This document shows positions 44,965 to 55,735 of a DNA stretch of 64,000 bases, piece by piece (positions within the stretch are counted from its first letter, which is position 1; the number at the start of each line of letters is the position of its first letter). Source of the stretch: an uncultured Prevotellaceae bacterium (lineage in GTDB: Bacteria; Bacteroidota; Bacteroidia; Bacteroidales; Bacteroidaceae); assembly GCA_900543815.1 (NCBI GenBank), contig UQST01000005.1, positions 61,940-125,939 of the forward strand, read 5' to 3'. The notes below the pieces were generated by a model. The model ran no database searches, was not told the origin of the DNA, and was given only the letters and a program-made list of their open reading frames with translations. The position numbers were made by a program, and so were the translations under genes.

Positions 44965-46981
44965 TCGGGAGATAGATACATCGAGCGCGGAGTTCCAAAA
45001 CGCGCTCTCTCTGATACACTTCACGCATCAGTCAGTATTTTTGACTGGCAAGGCAGGAACGGGTAAAAGCACGTTTCTCAGGTACGTGTGCAAGAATGTG
45101 AAGAAGAAACATGTGGTGCTTGCACCCACGGGCATCGCGGCTATCAATGTAGAAGGTAGTACGTTGCATAGTTTCTTCAAGCTTCCTTTCTATCCGCTCA
45201 TCCCCGATGATCCCAAGTTTTCTCCGCGCAAGATACGCGACTTTCTCAAGTATAGGAAAAGTCACATAAAATTGCTTCAGCACGTGGAACTCATCATCAT
45301 AGACGAGATTTCCATGGTGCGGGCCGATATCATCGACTTCATCGACCGTGTTCTGAGAGTCTATTGTCACAACATGCGTGAACCGTTCGGCGGCAAGCAG
45401 ATGCTCTTTGTGGGCGATGTGTTCCAGTTGGAACCTGTGGTGAAGGCCGACGAGCGCGATATTCTCTCACGCTATTATCCCAACCCCTATTTCTTCTCGG
45501 CGCGTGTGTTCCGTGAGATGAACCTTGTAAGCATCGAGCTTCAGAAGGTCTTCCGCCAGAGTGACAGAGCGTTTATCTCCGCCCTCGACCATATACGCGA
45601 GAACCAGGTGAGCGAACTGGAATTGCAGTTGCTCAATACCCGCTATTCGGAGCAAGAAGTGGGGGAGAAGGGCGACAGCACATCGGACTACAATATCGTG
45701 CTTGCTACCAGGCGCGACAATGTGGATTTCACCAACCAGAACGAACTGGACAAACTGCCCGCCAAGTCGGTGATCTTCGACGGAAAGATACGTGGCGAGT
45801 TTCCCGAAGCATCCTTGCCCACCCTGCTTCACCTGGAGCTGAAGGAAGGTGCGCAGGTTATCTTCGTGAAGAATGACCCAGAGAAGCGCTGGGTCAACGG
45901 CACACTGGGCAGTATCACCGAGATAGACGAGGAGCACAATACGCTGGATGTGGTGACCGAAGACGGCTTGCCCGTGACGGTCTGCCCGGAATCCTGGAGC
46001 AACGTGCGCTATACGCTCAACGAGAAAGAGCATAAGATAGAGGAAGAGGAGATAGGCACCTTCACCCAGTTTCCGCTCCGTCTGGCATGGGCCATCACCA
46101 TCCACAAGAGCCAGGGACTCACTTTCCGCAACGTAACAGTGGATTTCACCGGCGGCACCTTTGCGGGCGGGCAGGCTTATGTGGCACTCAGCCGATGCAC
46201 CTCACTGGACGGGCTTACCCTCAAGAGGCGGCTCACCCGCTCCGATATCTTCGTCCGGCCCGAGATAGTCAACTTCGCCCGGCAGTTCAATGACCAGCAA
46301 GCTCTGGAGCATGCACTGCGCTTTGCCAAGGCCGACAATGAGTATCGTGCCTGCTGCAAAGCCTTTGACAGGGGTGATATGCAGGAATGTCTCGACCACT
46401 TCTTTGTGGCCATCCACACCCGCTACGACATAGAACGGCCACAGGCCAAAAGGCTCATCCGACGCAAGTTGAACGTCTTCAGGAAGCTTAGGGACGACAG
46501 GGATGAGATGCGCAGGCAGCTCGACAGCCAGAATGAGAAGTTGGAGCGGCTTGCCAAGGAGTTTGTGTCGCTGGGAGACCAGTGTGTGACAGAAGCCCAC
46601 AACGTGAAAGCCGCTCTTGCCAATTACAACAAAGCCATCGACCTAAGTCCGCGTCTGCTCATTGCCTGGGTGCGCAGGGGAGTCACTTTGGCCGACTCCG
46701 GCAAGTTGGATGACGCTCTGCGCGACCTCAATCAGGCAGTTGTCCTCTCACCGCGTTCCTTCAAAGCCATCTACAACAGGGGACGTGTATTCATGCAGAA
46801 GCAACTTTGGGCGGAAGCCATAAGCGACCTCACACGTGCTACCAGCCTGAAGGAGAAAAATCCCAAGCCGTATCATCTGCTCGGGGATGCCTACTCGCGT
46901 ATGGGCGATGAAGAAAAGGCATTGCTCTACTGGGAACTTGCCCGAAGGCTCGAAAAAGGCTCCTCGGACAACGTTTCTTAG
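44957..46981 (+). CDS. PIF1-type helicase with C-terminal TPR region
   Basis: 674 residues. Walker A GKAGTGKST (31-39), Walker B IIIDEISMV and GDVFQLEPV, and the C-terminal helicase motifs TIHKSQGLTF and AYVALSRCTSLDGL mark a PIF1/RecD-like superfamily 1 helicase. Residues about 560-665 contain helix pairs (ALANYNKAIDLSPRLLIAWV, ALRDLNQAVVLSPRSFKAIY) typical of tetratricopeptide repeats. The TPR tail is unusual for PIF1 proteins of other phyla and may recruit partners. It starts inside the end of the PBP1A gene. Confidence 0.9.
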   Translation: MSSREIDTSSAEFQNALSLIHFTHQSVFLTGKAGTGKSTFLRYVCKNVKKKHVVLAPTGIAAINVEGSTLHSFFKLPFYPLIPDDPKFSPRKIRDFLKYRKSHIKLLQHVELIIIDEISMVRADIIDFIDRVLRVYCHNMREPFGGKQMLFVGDVFQLEPVVKADERDILSRYYPNPYFFSARVFREMNLVSIELQKVFRQSDRAFISALDHIRENQVSELELQLLNTRYSEQEVGEKGDSTSDYNIVLATRRDNVDFTNQNELDKLPAKSVIFDGKIRGEFPEASLPTLLHLELKEGAQVIFVKNDPEKRWVNGTLGSITEIDEEHNTLDVVTEDGLPVTVCPESWSNVRYTLNEKEHKIEEEEIGTFTQFPLRLAWAITIHKSQGLTFRNVTVDFTGGTFAGGQAYVALSRCTSLDGLTLKRRLTRSDIFVRPEIVNFARQFNDQQALEHALRFAKADNEYRACCKAFDRGDMQECLDHFFVAIHTRYDIERPQAKRLIRRKLNVFRKLRDDRDEMRRQLDSQNEKLERLAKEFVSLGDQCVTEAHNVKAALANYNKAIDLSPRLLIAWVRRGVTLADSGKLDDALRDLNQAVVLSPRSFKAIYNRGRVFMQKQLWAEAISDLTRATSLKEKNPKPYHLLGDAYSRMGDEEKALLYWELARRLEKGSSDNVS

Positions 46982-47097
46982 CATTTCACATTGCACAGAT
47001 GTGCCAATTTATGCAATTATTAACTTTTATTTGTTAAATTTAGTTAAATGGATACTAATCTACTTTGGCAAGGTTAGGTAGTCCCTAAGAATTGATG

Positions 47098-47105
47098 TAA
47101 ATTTG
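47098..47105 (+). promoter_or_regulatory. Putative -7 box of the FAS1/Sus operon
   Basis: TAAATTTG, about 118 bp before the first start codon, is the best TAnnTTTG match in the A/T-rich gap 46982-47222. No -33 box at proper spacing is seen. A long leader would follow. Confidence 0.4.
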
Positions 47106-47222
47106 CTTTGTTAAGTGTCACCAAACGCCAAGATGGATGCCATAAACGACGCAAACCGGCAGAAATCTGGGAACACGTAGGGAACAAGAACAAAATAATA
47201 AACTAAATAATAACACTAAAAA

Positions 47223-50200
47223 ATGCGTATGACTAACCGTTTAAGCAAATGGAGCAGGCGTTCATCACAAGTGGTGTGCCTGCTGGCAGCGTGCGGCCTG
47301 ATGTATGCTTGTAAGGATGAGTTCACGCTGGACGATGAAAAGCCCAGTTGGCTCAACTCCAGCATCTACGAGAGTCTGCAGAATCGCGGTAATTTCAAAA
47401 CGTACTTGCGGCTTCTGTCTGACAAGGACGTCAATTCCGCCAATGCACGTCCTCTTTCGGAGGTGTTGAGCAGAACAGGCTCCAAGACTGTGTTCGTGGC
47501 TAATGACGAGGCTTGGCAGAAGTTCTTCGAGCACAATGCAACACTGCCGGAGGCAAACCCATGGCACTCAGCCACAAGTTATGAAAACCTGAGCCAGGCT
47601 CAGAAGAAGTTGCTCATACATACAAGTATGCTCAACAACTCAATCGTGATGGAGAACCTGGCCAGCAGTGAGGCTTCTGGTTCCAACTCTCCTGTTCGCG
47701 GTGAGTATATGCGCAGATACACCGACGTGGTGGTGACTGACTCTATTACCTATGTTCCTTCCAATCAGCTGCCCGTAAGCTACAGCCCCGTGGATAAGGA
47801 CTACTGGTGGCGCTTCCGTGAGGAGAATGGTGGTAAGGGACTCTACATGGTGACCGATAACACTCCCTCTATGATGCTGCACTTCACCAGCGAGCATCTG
47901 ACCAAGAACACAGTGACAGATGAGGACTTCGCTATCTTCATGGGTCAGGAACGCGTAACAAGCGACGTGCATATCTATGGCTCTAAGCTGATAGAGAAAG
48001 ACGGTGTGTGTGAGAACGGTTATGTGAACGTGACTGATGCTCCCCTCTGCCCCGTAGCAAGTATGGCAGAAGTGATCCGCACCAATGGCAAGACCAACAT
48101 CTTCAGCCACATGCTCGACCGCTACAGTGCACCTTTCTACGACAAGACGCTCTCTGAGTCTTACCACGACTTGCACCAGGAGTTCGAGGATTCTATCTTT
48201 ATTAAGAGATATGTGTCTGACAACGGTTATGGTCATAGAAAGTGGGCTTATGAGCCTGGTCCTCTGGGAACCACCGACAAGTACATGCCCTATAAGGACG
48301 ATACCAGCAAGGATATTATTCCCAGCCTGAAGTTCGACCCCGCATGGAACGGCCTTTATGATGAGGTACGCGTGGAGAAGGATATGGCTTCTATGTTCAT
48401 CCCCAGCGATGAGGCACTCTGGAAGTACTTCACACAGGGTGGTGGTCTGCAGCTGATTGAGACCTATGGTGATCCCAATATGGTATATGAGTCAGTGGAT
48501 GACCTCTACAAGAACATCGACAATATTCCTTTGGGTACTCTGCAGAGCCTTATCAACATCATCATGATCCGCTCATTCGTGGGTAGTGTACCCAGCAAGA
48601 TGACCAAGCTTCGTGATGATGCCCAGGAGCAGCTCTTCTATGCCGAGGACATCGAAAAGATTGATACCTGTCTGCTGGCCAGCAACGGTGCTGTATATAT
48701 AATGAGTGATATCTACGGTCCTGCCGACTATACCTCTGTTACATCACCTGCCTACATCAGTAAGACAAACAACATCATCAAGTGGGCTATCTATGACCAG
48801 ACTTACATGGGTCTGAACTACTACGCCTACCTGAAGGCTATGCAGAGTGAGTTCACATTCTTCCTGCCTTCTGACTCTGCTCTTCTTTATTATTATGATC
48901 CCACCAGTATGAAGAGCCGCACACCTCGTGTGATGCAGTTGTCATACAAGAACAAGACATTCCCCATCGAGGCTCGTAACTACAACTACTATGGTCTCTA
49001 CAACTCTACTGCAGACAACCCCGTAGGTACTATTGGCCGTGCTATTACAGGTCAGGGTGGTACCGTGCAGCAGGGTGAGATTACCAACCGTCTGAAGGAT
49101 ATTCTGGAGAGCCACACCATCGTGCACGACGGAACCAATCCTATCGATGGTGAGGACGAGTACTTCCTCTCCAAGAACGGTAACGCCATCAAGGTGGTTC
49201 GCGATGAGAACGGTCATGTAATCAAGGCTATGGGTGGCTTCCAGCTGGAGAATCAGCGTCAGCATGTCGATACAGAGACTATCGGTGTGACCGAGTGTGA
49301 TGTGACAAAGCCTTTCGAGGGTCTGAAGAACGGACAGACATACGTGATGGACTCTCCCCTGGTGCCCACATTCCGTAGTGTATATAGTATCCTGACCAAC
49401 GATGATGACCAGAACAGATGGGACGAAGAGGCTTGGGCGAACAACCCCTATGCTGAGTTCTACTACCTCTGTCAGGCTGATGCCTATGATGACATCATCA
49501 AGGGTTGCGGTCTGGTAGATGAGCGCTGGTCAAGCAGCGAGCAGAAGTCTGCTATGAAGAAGTTCCACGTATTTGTCAACGACAACGGTCCTGACTACAA
49601 CGTGCAGTTCTTCAACAACTACCGTTATACTATTTTCGTTCCTACCAACGACGCTGTGCGTGCTGCCATTGCTGCCGGTCTGCCCACATGGGAGCAGATT
49701 GAGGAGGACTACAAGGCTCACCGCAAGAAGGAGTGGGATCCCGAAACCAACGACTGGAAGCAGAGCCCCGACTCACGTCCAGACTCTATCGTGTATGAAT
49801 ATACTGACTCTCTGGAGACCACAGAGGACAGCTTGCGTATCGCTACAAAGATCACTTATCTGACCAACTTCATCCGTTATCACTTCGCCGACAACTCTGT
49901 GTTTGCCGACAAGTCTCCTTTGGCTGACAATGAGATGGTGACATCAAGCTTCGATAGCGAGCTCGGACTGTTCTGCAAGATACATGTGGATCGCATCCCC
50001 AACGGTGATGAGACTGTTCTGCGTGTATGTGACGACCAGACTTACAAGGTGAACCCCAACCAGAAGATGGAGATAGTGGGCGAGAAGAACGTGATTGCAC
50101 GTGATATGGCTTGCTCTAAGCGCCCTGTGGGTGTCGTGATGACCGGTATCAGCCTGGATGCTTCCAGTGCTGCCGTGATACACCAGATTGATGGCGTACT

Positions 50201-50297
50201 CAACCACACTGCACTTGTAAATGGCAGATATGACTCCACTTGGGCTACTCCCCAGGCTGCCAAGAAATATCTTAAGAGATACGGTACTATCAAGTAA
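47223..50297 (+). CDS. Large lipoprotein with FAS1-like (fasciclin) modules
   Basis: 1024 residues. A lipobox ends at C30 (LMYAC), with an alternative at C24 (LLAAC), so it is lipid-anchored. At least four fasciclin H1-like boxes are visible: KTVFVANDEAWQKFF, ASMFIPSDEALWKYF, FTFFLPSDSALLYYY and YTIFVPTNDAVRAAI; the last module ends AAVIHQIDGVL. FAS1 modules bind proteins or glycans outside the cell. It is the first gene of the Sus-like block and stands 12 bp before susC, so it is likely a surface partner of that transporter. Confidence 0.85.
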   Translation: MRMTNRLSKWSRRSSQVVCLLAACGLMYACKDEFTLDDEKPSWLNSSIYESLQNRGNFKTYLRLLSDKDVNSANARPLSEVLSRTGSKTVFVANDEAWQKFFEHNATLPEANPWHSATSYENLSQAQKKLLIHTSMLNNSIVMENLASSEASGSNSPVRGEYMRRYTDVVVTDSITYVPSNQLPVSYSPVDKDYWWRFREENGGKGLYMVTDNTPSMMLHFTSEHLTKNTVTDEDFAIFMGQERVTSDVHIYGSKLIEKDGVCENGYVNVTDAPLCPVASMAEVIRTNGKTNIFSHMLDRYSAPFYDKTLSESYHDLHQEFEDSIFIKRYVSDNGYGHRKWAYEPGPLGTTDKYMPYKDDTSKDIIPSLKFDPAWNGLYDEVRVEKDMASMFIPSDEALWKYFTQGGGLQLIETYGDPNMVYESVDDLYKNIDNIPLGTLQSLINIIMIRSFVGSVPSKMTKLRDDAQEQLFYAEDIEKIDTCLLASNGAVYIMSDIYGPADYTSVTSPAYISKTNNIIKWAIYDQTYMGLNYYAYLKAMQSEFTFFLPSDSALLYYYDPTSMKSRTPRVMQLSYKNKTFPIEARNYNYYGLYNSTADNPVGTIGRAITGQGGTVQQGEITNRLKDILESHTIVHDGTNPIDGEDEYFLSKNGNAIKVVRDENGHVIKAMGGFQLENQRQHVDTETIGVTECDVTKPFEGLKNGQTYVMDSPLVPTFRSVYSILTNDDDQNRWDEEAWANNPYAEFYYLCQADAYDDIIKGCGLVDERWSSSEQKSAMKKFHVFVNDNGPDYNVQFFNNYRYTIFVPTNDAVRAAIAAGLPTWEQIEEDYKAHRKKEWDPETNDWKQSPDSRPDSIVYEYTDSLETTEDSLRIATKITYLTNFIRYHFADNSVFADKSPLADNEMVTSSFDSELGLFCKIHVDRIPNGDETVLRVCDDQTYKVNPNQKMEIVGEKNVIARDMACSKRPVGVVMTGISLDASSAAVIHQIDGVLNHTALVNGRYDSTWATPQAAKKYLKRYGTIK

Positions 50298-50309
50298 TAC
50301 ACTTTCACT

Positions 50310-53300
50310 ATGAACAAACTTATCAAGCTTATATTGCTTTGGGTGATAGCCATGATGGCTTTGCCCGCAAGTGCACAGCAACGGCGTATCTCCGGTACCG
50401 TATCGGATGAGATTGATGTCATCATGGGTGCCAACGTTGTGGAGAAAGACAAGAACAACCGTATTGTCAGCCAGACTGTGACGGATATGAATGGTAACTT
50501 CACCATGAATATCAAGGATCCCAACAACACACTGATTATCTCCTTCATGGGTTACAAGAGTTTCTCACAGAAGGTGGGTAGCAAGAATGTGTTCAAGGTA
50601 ACTCTGCAGGACAATGTGAAGACCATGAAGGAGGTTGTGGTAAAGGGTAAGCAGAATGCACCTACCACAGGTCTTGAGATTCCTGCACGTGAGTATGCAG
50701 GTGTGGCACAGAAGTTCAGCATGGATGATGTGGCTGGCCTGTCATTCGAGTCTGTTGACCAGGCTCTGCAGGGACAGATTGCCGGTCTGGACATCGTGCC
50801 AAACTCTGGTAACCTGGGTTCTGGTACTACCATGCGTCTGCGTGGTACCACCACTATCAATGGTAACGCACAGCCTCTGATTGTTGTGAACGACCACATC
50901 TTTGAGTTGCCCGAGGACGCTCAGAACGTCAACTTCGAGACAATGGATAACGAGGAGCAGTTCTCTACACTGTTGAACGTTAACCCCGAGGATATCGAGA
51001 GCATCACCATCCTGAAGGATGCTGCTTCTGCTGCCAAGTGGGGTATGAGAGGTTCAAACGGTGTTATCGAGATCAAGCTGCGCCGTGGTCATAAGGGCCC
51101 CACCAACGTGGCATTCAACTACAAGTTTGATGGCACATGGCAGCCCGATGGCTACAAGATGCTGAACGGTGACGGTTACACCATGATGCTGAAGGAGGCT
51201 TACTACAACCCCAACCAGGTGCCCACAAGCATCACCGAGTTGGACTACAACATGGAGTATCCCTTCATCTACAACCACTACAGCCACAACACCGATTGGG
51301 TGGATGCAGTGACAAAGTTCGGTAAGCAGCACAAGTACTATGTGTATCTCTCTGGTGGTGGCGAGAAGGCTACATTCCGTATCAGTGCCGGTTATGACAA
51401 GAGCACAGGTACCATCATCGGTCAGAAGCTCGACCGTTTCAGCACCACTTCTGCATTGGACTACTACGTGAGTGACCGTATCAAGTTTAGCAGTAACATC
51501 AGCTTGACCTTCACCACAAACCACAAGAACTATGGTAACGACATTCTGGCTCGCGCATACAATGCAATGCCTAACATGAGCATCTATGAGTATGACGTGA
51601 ACGGAAACGTAACTGGTAACTACTTCAACATGCTGCCTCTGGCTGCCACTTACAGCACTTCTGGCACTTACAGACTTCCTCAGAACGGCTATCGCACCTC
51701 TTATGAGTTGAGAGACCAGTTTGTGAACGGTAACCCCGTAGCACGTGCCATGAAGGCTTGGTGGAAGCAGAAACAGTACAACCTGACTCCTCAGTTCAGC
51801 GTTGAGTACAAGCTCCTGGGTAAGGAGAACGACCAGCACCGCTTGAACTATGTGGGTGACGTTCAGCTGAACATCTACAACACCAGCAATGACAACTATT
51901 GCCCCAGCGAGCTCAAGCCTATGGACTGGGTATGGGGAGGCGACAACAAGGCCGCTCTTACCTCTAACGAGCGTAACGTTGTAAGTAACGATGAGTACAA
52001 GTCACTCGAGTTCACCACTCGTCACGACTTGCGTTACTACTCTGCATTCAAGAATAAGGATCACAGTTTGAGCGGCTTGGTTCGTTTCGAGATGGCAACA
52101 GGTAGCAGCAGCAGCCAGAATCTGGGTCTGTGGAATGCTCCCGACGGTATCACCGATCCTACAGTGGTAGCTCTGCTTCAGAGTGCCGGTTCTAACAACA
52201 GCGAGTGGAGAAGCCACAGCTTCTACGAGCAGATTCACTACGCTTACAAGGGTAAGTATAATCTGGATGCCACTCTGCGTACCGATGGTAGCACCAGTTT
52301 CGGTGCCGGTCACAAGTATGGCACATTCCCCTCAGTAGGTGCTCGTTGGAACATCAGCGATGAGGGTTTCATGCAGTGGAGTAAGAAATGGCTGAGCATG
52401 CTGGCCTTCCGTCCCACATGGGGTATCACTGGTAACACCGGTGGTAGCGGTTCCGACCAGTACAACAAGTACTCAACCAGCGGTTACTATGCAGGTCACC
52501 AGGTGATCAAGCCCGAGAACCTGTCTCTGACACAGCTGAAGTGGGAGAAGACCAAGCAGTGGAACTTAGGTTTCAACTTGGGTCTGCTCAACGACCTGTT
52601 GAACTTCGAGCTCGAGGTTTACAACAAGAAGACCACCGACCTGCTGATGAACAATCTGCGTATTGCCAGTGCCAATGGTTTCACCAGCCTGTCAAAAGCT
52701 AACGTAGGTGTTCTCCGCAACAAGGGTTGGGAGTTGAATGCTTACACATCTAAGTTCGCTAGGGTTGGCAAGTTCTCAATGAAGCTGCGTGGTAACATCG
52801 CTCAGAACTTCAATGAGGTAGAGGAAATGGATCCCCTGATTCTGGAGGCTCTGAATGGCGCCGAGACTTATCAGCCTGGCAACCTCTCCTATAACAACCG
52901 TGTACAGATCGGCAATGCTCTGGGTTCTATCTACGGCTTGCGCTACAAGGGTGTTTACCGTTATGACTACGACCACAACGGCTACACCACAGCTTCTATC
53001 AGCTCTTATGGTTATGCCGAGGTGAACAACACTGGTTATGATGCACAGGGCAACCCCATCAACACTGCAGCTGCAGCTCAGCGCCGTCATGAGAACTTCA
53101 CTTGTCCTATCGCTTATGATGCTGATGGCAACATGCTGACCGATGCAAAGGGTATTCCCTTGCCAATGTATTACTGCTACAATGAGAGCTACCGCAAGCA
53201 GTTCCAGGGTGGTGACGCTATCTACGAGGATGTGAACCACGACGGACAGATTGACCGCTATGATATGGTTTACCTGGGTAACTCTAACCCCAAGTGCAAT

Positions 53301-53789
53301 GGTGGTTTCGGCTTCACATTGTTCTACGGAAGATTCTCTCTGAACACTGGTTTCAACTTCCGTATGGGTAACAAGATCATCAACCTGGCACGTGCCAACT
53401 ACGAGAGCATGCGCTCTAACACCAACCAGAGCTACGCTACTACATGGCGCTGGCGCAAGAATGGTGATGAGACAGTCATTCCTCGTGCTCTGACCAACGT
53501 CAACGGTTATGAAAGCTACAACTCTCTGCCCAGCGACCGCTACGTGGAGAATGGTAACTACCTGCGTCTGCAGTATGTGCAGTTGCGCTATGAGTTCAAT
53601 CCTCAGAAACTTAAGAAATATGGTATCCGCCAGTTGACTCTGTCTGCTTCTGCCAACAACGTGTGGTGCTGGTCTAAATATACAGGTGTGGATCCTGACG
53701 TATCTCCTCAGGGCTTCTCTGTATCTACTGATAACAGCAGAACACCGCGTACTAAGTCATTTACATGCAGTGCAAACCTCAGTTTCTAA
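50310..53789 (+). CDS. SusC-like TonB-linked outer-membrane transporter, pair 1
   Basis: 1159 residues. The signal peptide ends at about 22. The carboxypeptidase-like domain (about 25-100) has RISGTVSDEIDVIMGANVV and ISFMGYKSFSQKV. The plug contains MRLRGTTTINGNAQPLIVVN and SITILKDAASAAKWGMRGSN, and the barrel ends with an aromatic residue (SANLSF). It imports a ligand held by the SusD lid. The plug variant KWGMRGSNGVIEI replaces the usual YGARAANGVI. It is 12 bp after the FAS1 gene and 12 bp before susD. Confidence 0.95.
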   Translation: MNKLIKLILLWVIAMMALPASAQQRRISGTVSDEIDVIMGANVVEKDKNNRIVSQTVTDMNGNFTMNIKDPNNTLIISFMGYKSFSQKVGSKNVFKVTLQDNVKTMKEVVVKGKQNAPTTGLEIPAREYAGVAQKFSMDDVAGLSFESVDQALQGQIAGLDIVPNSGNLGSGTTMRLRGTTTINGNAQPLIVVNDHIFELPEDAQNVNFETMDNEEQFSTLLNVNPEDIESITILKDAASAAKWGMRGSNGVIEIKLRRGHKGPTNVAFNYKFDGTWQPDGYKMLNGDGYTMMLKEAYYNPNQVPTSITELDYNMEYPFIYNHYSHNTDWVDAVTKFGKQHKYYVYLSGGGEKATFRISAGYDKSTGTIIGQKLDRFSTTSALDYYVSDRIKFSSNISLTFTTNHKNYGNDILARAYNAMPNMSIYEYDVNGNVTGNYFNMLPLAATYSTSGTYRLPQNGYRTSYELRDQFVNGNPVARAMKAWWKQKQYNLTPQFSVEYKLLGKENDQHRLNYVGDVQLNIYNTSNDNYCPSELKPMDWVWGGDNKAALTSNERNVVSNDEYKSLEFTTRHDLRYYSAFKNKDHSLSGLVRFEMATGSSSSQNLGLWNAPDGITDPTVVALLQSAGSNNSEWRSHSFYEQIHYAYKGKYNLDATLRTDGSTSFGAGHKYGTFPSVGARWNISDEGFMQWSKKWLSMLAFRPTWGITGNTGGSGSDQYNKYSTSGYYAGHQVIKPENLSLTQLKWEKTKQWNLGFNLGLLNDLLNFELEVYNKKTTDLLMNNLRIASANGFTSLSKANVGVLRNKGWELNAYTSKFARVGKFSMKLRGNIAQNFNEVEEMDPLILEALNGAETYQPGNLSYNNRVQIGNALGSIYGLRYKGVYRYDYDHNGYTTASISSYGYAEVNNTGYDAQGNPINTAAAAQRRHENFTCPIAYDADGNMLTDAKGIPLPMYYCYNESYRKQFQGGDAIYEDVNHDGQIDRYDMVYLGNSNPKCNGGFGFTLFYGRFSLNTGFNFRMGNKIINLARANYESMRSNTNQSYATTWRWRKNGDETVIPRALTNVNGYESYNSLPSDRYVENGNYLRLQYVQLRYEFNPQKLKKYGIRQLTLSASANNVWCWSKYTGVDPDVSPQGFSVSTDNSRTPRTKSFTCSANLSF

Positions 53790-53801
53790 AATTAAGTTGA
53801 C

Positions 53802-55688
53802 ATGAAAAGAAAGATTTATATATCACTGTCTTCCTGCCTGCTTGGGGTGTTGGCCTTCACTGCCACATCCTGTGAGGATTGGCTGACTGTTTATCCTCAG
53901 AACAAGGTTGTGGAAGAGGAATTCTGGGAGGACAAGAACGACCTTGAGGGTGTTCGCTATGGCGCTTACCATCAGATGGCGAGCACAGTACAGAGGCTGG
54001 CAGTGTGGGGAGACCTTCGTTCGGACAGCTACAACCTGAACCGTACCCGCACCTCCGATATGGGAAGTTATGATACCTATAATGAGATCATGAAGGGTAT
54101 GCCCGACTCCAGTATGACTATATTTGACTGGGGACCAGTATATAACACCATCAACCTCTGTAACAAGGTTCTTGCTCATGGTGAGGAAGTGCTTGAGAAG
54201 GACGCTCAGTTCACCACTACCGAGTGGTATCAGATGCGTGCAGAGATGAAGTCTCTCAGAGCATTGAACTACTTCTATCTGCTGCGTGCTTTCAAGGATG
54301 TACCTTATACTACTAAGGTTATCAACAAGGACGCCGAAGTGGAGTCTTTCCCACAGACCAACCAGTTGGCTGTTCTTGACTCTATTATCCTCGATTGTGA
54401 GAGTGTGAAGGGTCAGGCTCGCAACCGCTTCGTCAGCAACTCTGACTCAAAGGGCTTGATTACCAACTGTGCTATCTTCGCCATGTTGTCTGACATGTAC
54501 CTCTGGAGAGCTTCATTGCACCAGGGACGTGGCATGCTGGAGGATACAGTGAAGGTTGACACAGGTTATGTGGCTCACACTGTGAATGGTGACTACCAGA
54601 AGGCTGCTGACTATGCTGACCTTGCTCTGGCTTCTCTTGCAAAGCAGAATCAGGACCGTTTCTCCAGTTCGTTCAATCCCACTCTTGTTGACACTGAGAA
54701 CTACGGCTTGACCAACTGCGATATGATTGAGAATGATTTCGACGGTGCTTACCAGACTACAGCACCTGCACTCGAGGCTCAGACCCTGATTTTCAGATCT
54801 GGCAACAGCATCGAGAGCATGCTCGAGCTGCAGTACTCAAGCGGTGAGCAGGAGAATGGCGTTGCCAATCATCTCTATGGTTACACCAATGGTTCTCACC
54901 TCGAGGTGAGCACCGATGCTCTCGGACAGTGCTATGGCGGTTGGGGCAATGCCAAGTATGATTCACGTATGTGGGTTGGTGTGCAGAACCTGATTGCTAC
55001 TGGTAGCAGCAGTTCCAGCAGCACAGCATTGAGTGGTTACTACTGCATCAAGTGGCAGAGACCCGAAATCAACTGGGAAGGCCAGCAGACCAATCGTGAG
55101 ATCAAGAATGTGGAAGTTGAGACCTACAAGTGGAACAACTGGATTCTCTACCGCATGACCGATGTGATGCTCATCAAGGCTGAGGCACTTGCCTGCATAG
55201 GTGGCGCTGCCAACAACACAATGGCCAAGAACATCGTGAATGCCATTCACCGTCGTTCTTTCTGTAACTACAACGAGTCTAAGCCCGTTTCTACAGACCT
55301 GAACTCTGGTTCTACCAACGGTAACGCTGCCACCAACTCAGACATCGTGCGTATGGTAATGAACGAGCGTCAGATTGAGCTTATCGGTGAGGGCAAGCGC
55401 TGGTTTGACCTGGTTCGCTATGCTGAGCGTAATTCTGATTCAGCTGCCGAGGCAGCCGATGAGCGCGAGAGCACCGACGAGCGTCATGTAGGTAATGGCC
55501 AGAAGGGTATGATCAAGATGGTGGATACCTTCTTGAGAAATGCCTACTCCAACTATTACACTACTCTGAAGAACAGATTCAAGAACCGCTACGGACTCTA
55601 TTGCCCCATCTATTATATGGATGTGAAGGCCAGCCATGGCATGTTGCAGCAGAATCCCGTGTGGAACAAGTCTAAGTATGATCAGTAA
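53802..55688 (+). CDS. SusD-like surface ligand-binding lipoprotein, pair 1
   Basis: 628 residues. Lipobox TATSC with C24. The typical helical core LRALNYFYLLRAFKDVPYTT and the C-terminal signature MNERQIELIGEGKRWFDLVR are present. It forms the lid on the SusC of pair 1 and binds the imported ligand. A serine-rich loop GSSSSSSTAL around 400 is unusual. Ligand unknown; there is no nearby enzyme. Confidence 0.95.
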   Translation: MKRKIYISLSSCLLGVLAFTATSCEDWLTVYPQNKVVEEEFWEDKNDLEGVRYGAYHQMASTVQRLAVWGDLRSDSYNLNRTRTSDMGSYDTYNEIMKGMPDSSMTIFDWGPVYNTINLCNKVLAHGEEVLEKDAQFTTTEWYQMRAEMKSLRALNYFYLLRAFKDVPYTTKVINKDAEVESFPQTNQLAVLDSIILDCESVKGQARNRFVSNSDSKGLITNCAIFAMLSDMYLWRASLHQGRGMLEDTVKVDTGYVAHTVNGDYQKAADYADLALASLAKQNQDRFSSSFNPTLVDTENYGLTNCDMIENDFDGAYQTTAPALEAQTLIFRSGNSIESMLELQYSSGEQENGVANHLYGYTNGSHLEVSTDALGQCYGGWGNAKYDSRMWVGVQNLIATGSSSSSSTALSGYYCIKWQRPEINWEGQQTNREIKNVEVETYKWNNWILYRMTDVMLIKAEALACIGGAANNTMAKNIVNAIHRRSFCNYNESKPVSTDLNSGSTNGNAATNSDIVRMVMNERQIELIGEGKRWFDLVRYAERNSDSAAEAADERESTDERHVGNGQKGMIKMVDTFLRNAYSNYYTTLKNRFKNRYGLYCPIYYMDVKASHGMLQQNPVWNKSKYDQ

Positions 55689-55735
55689 ACCACGAATCTA
55701 CATACAGTATCATATTGTATAAATTCAAGAGAATT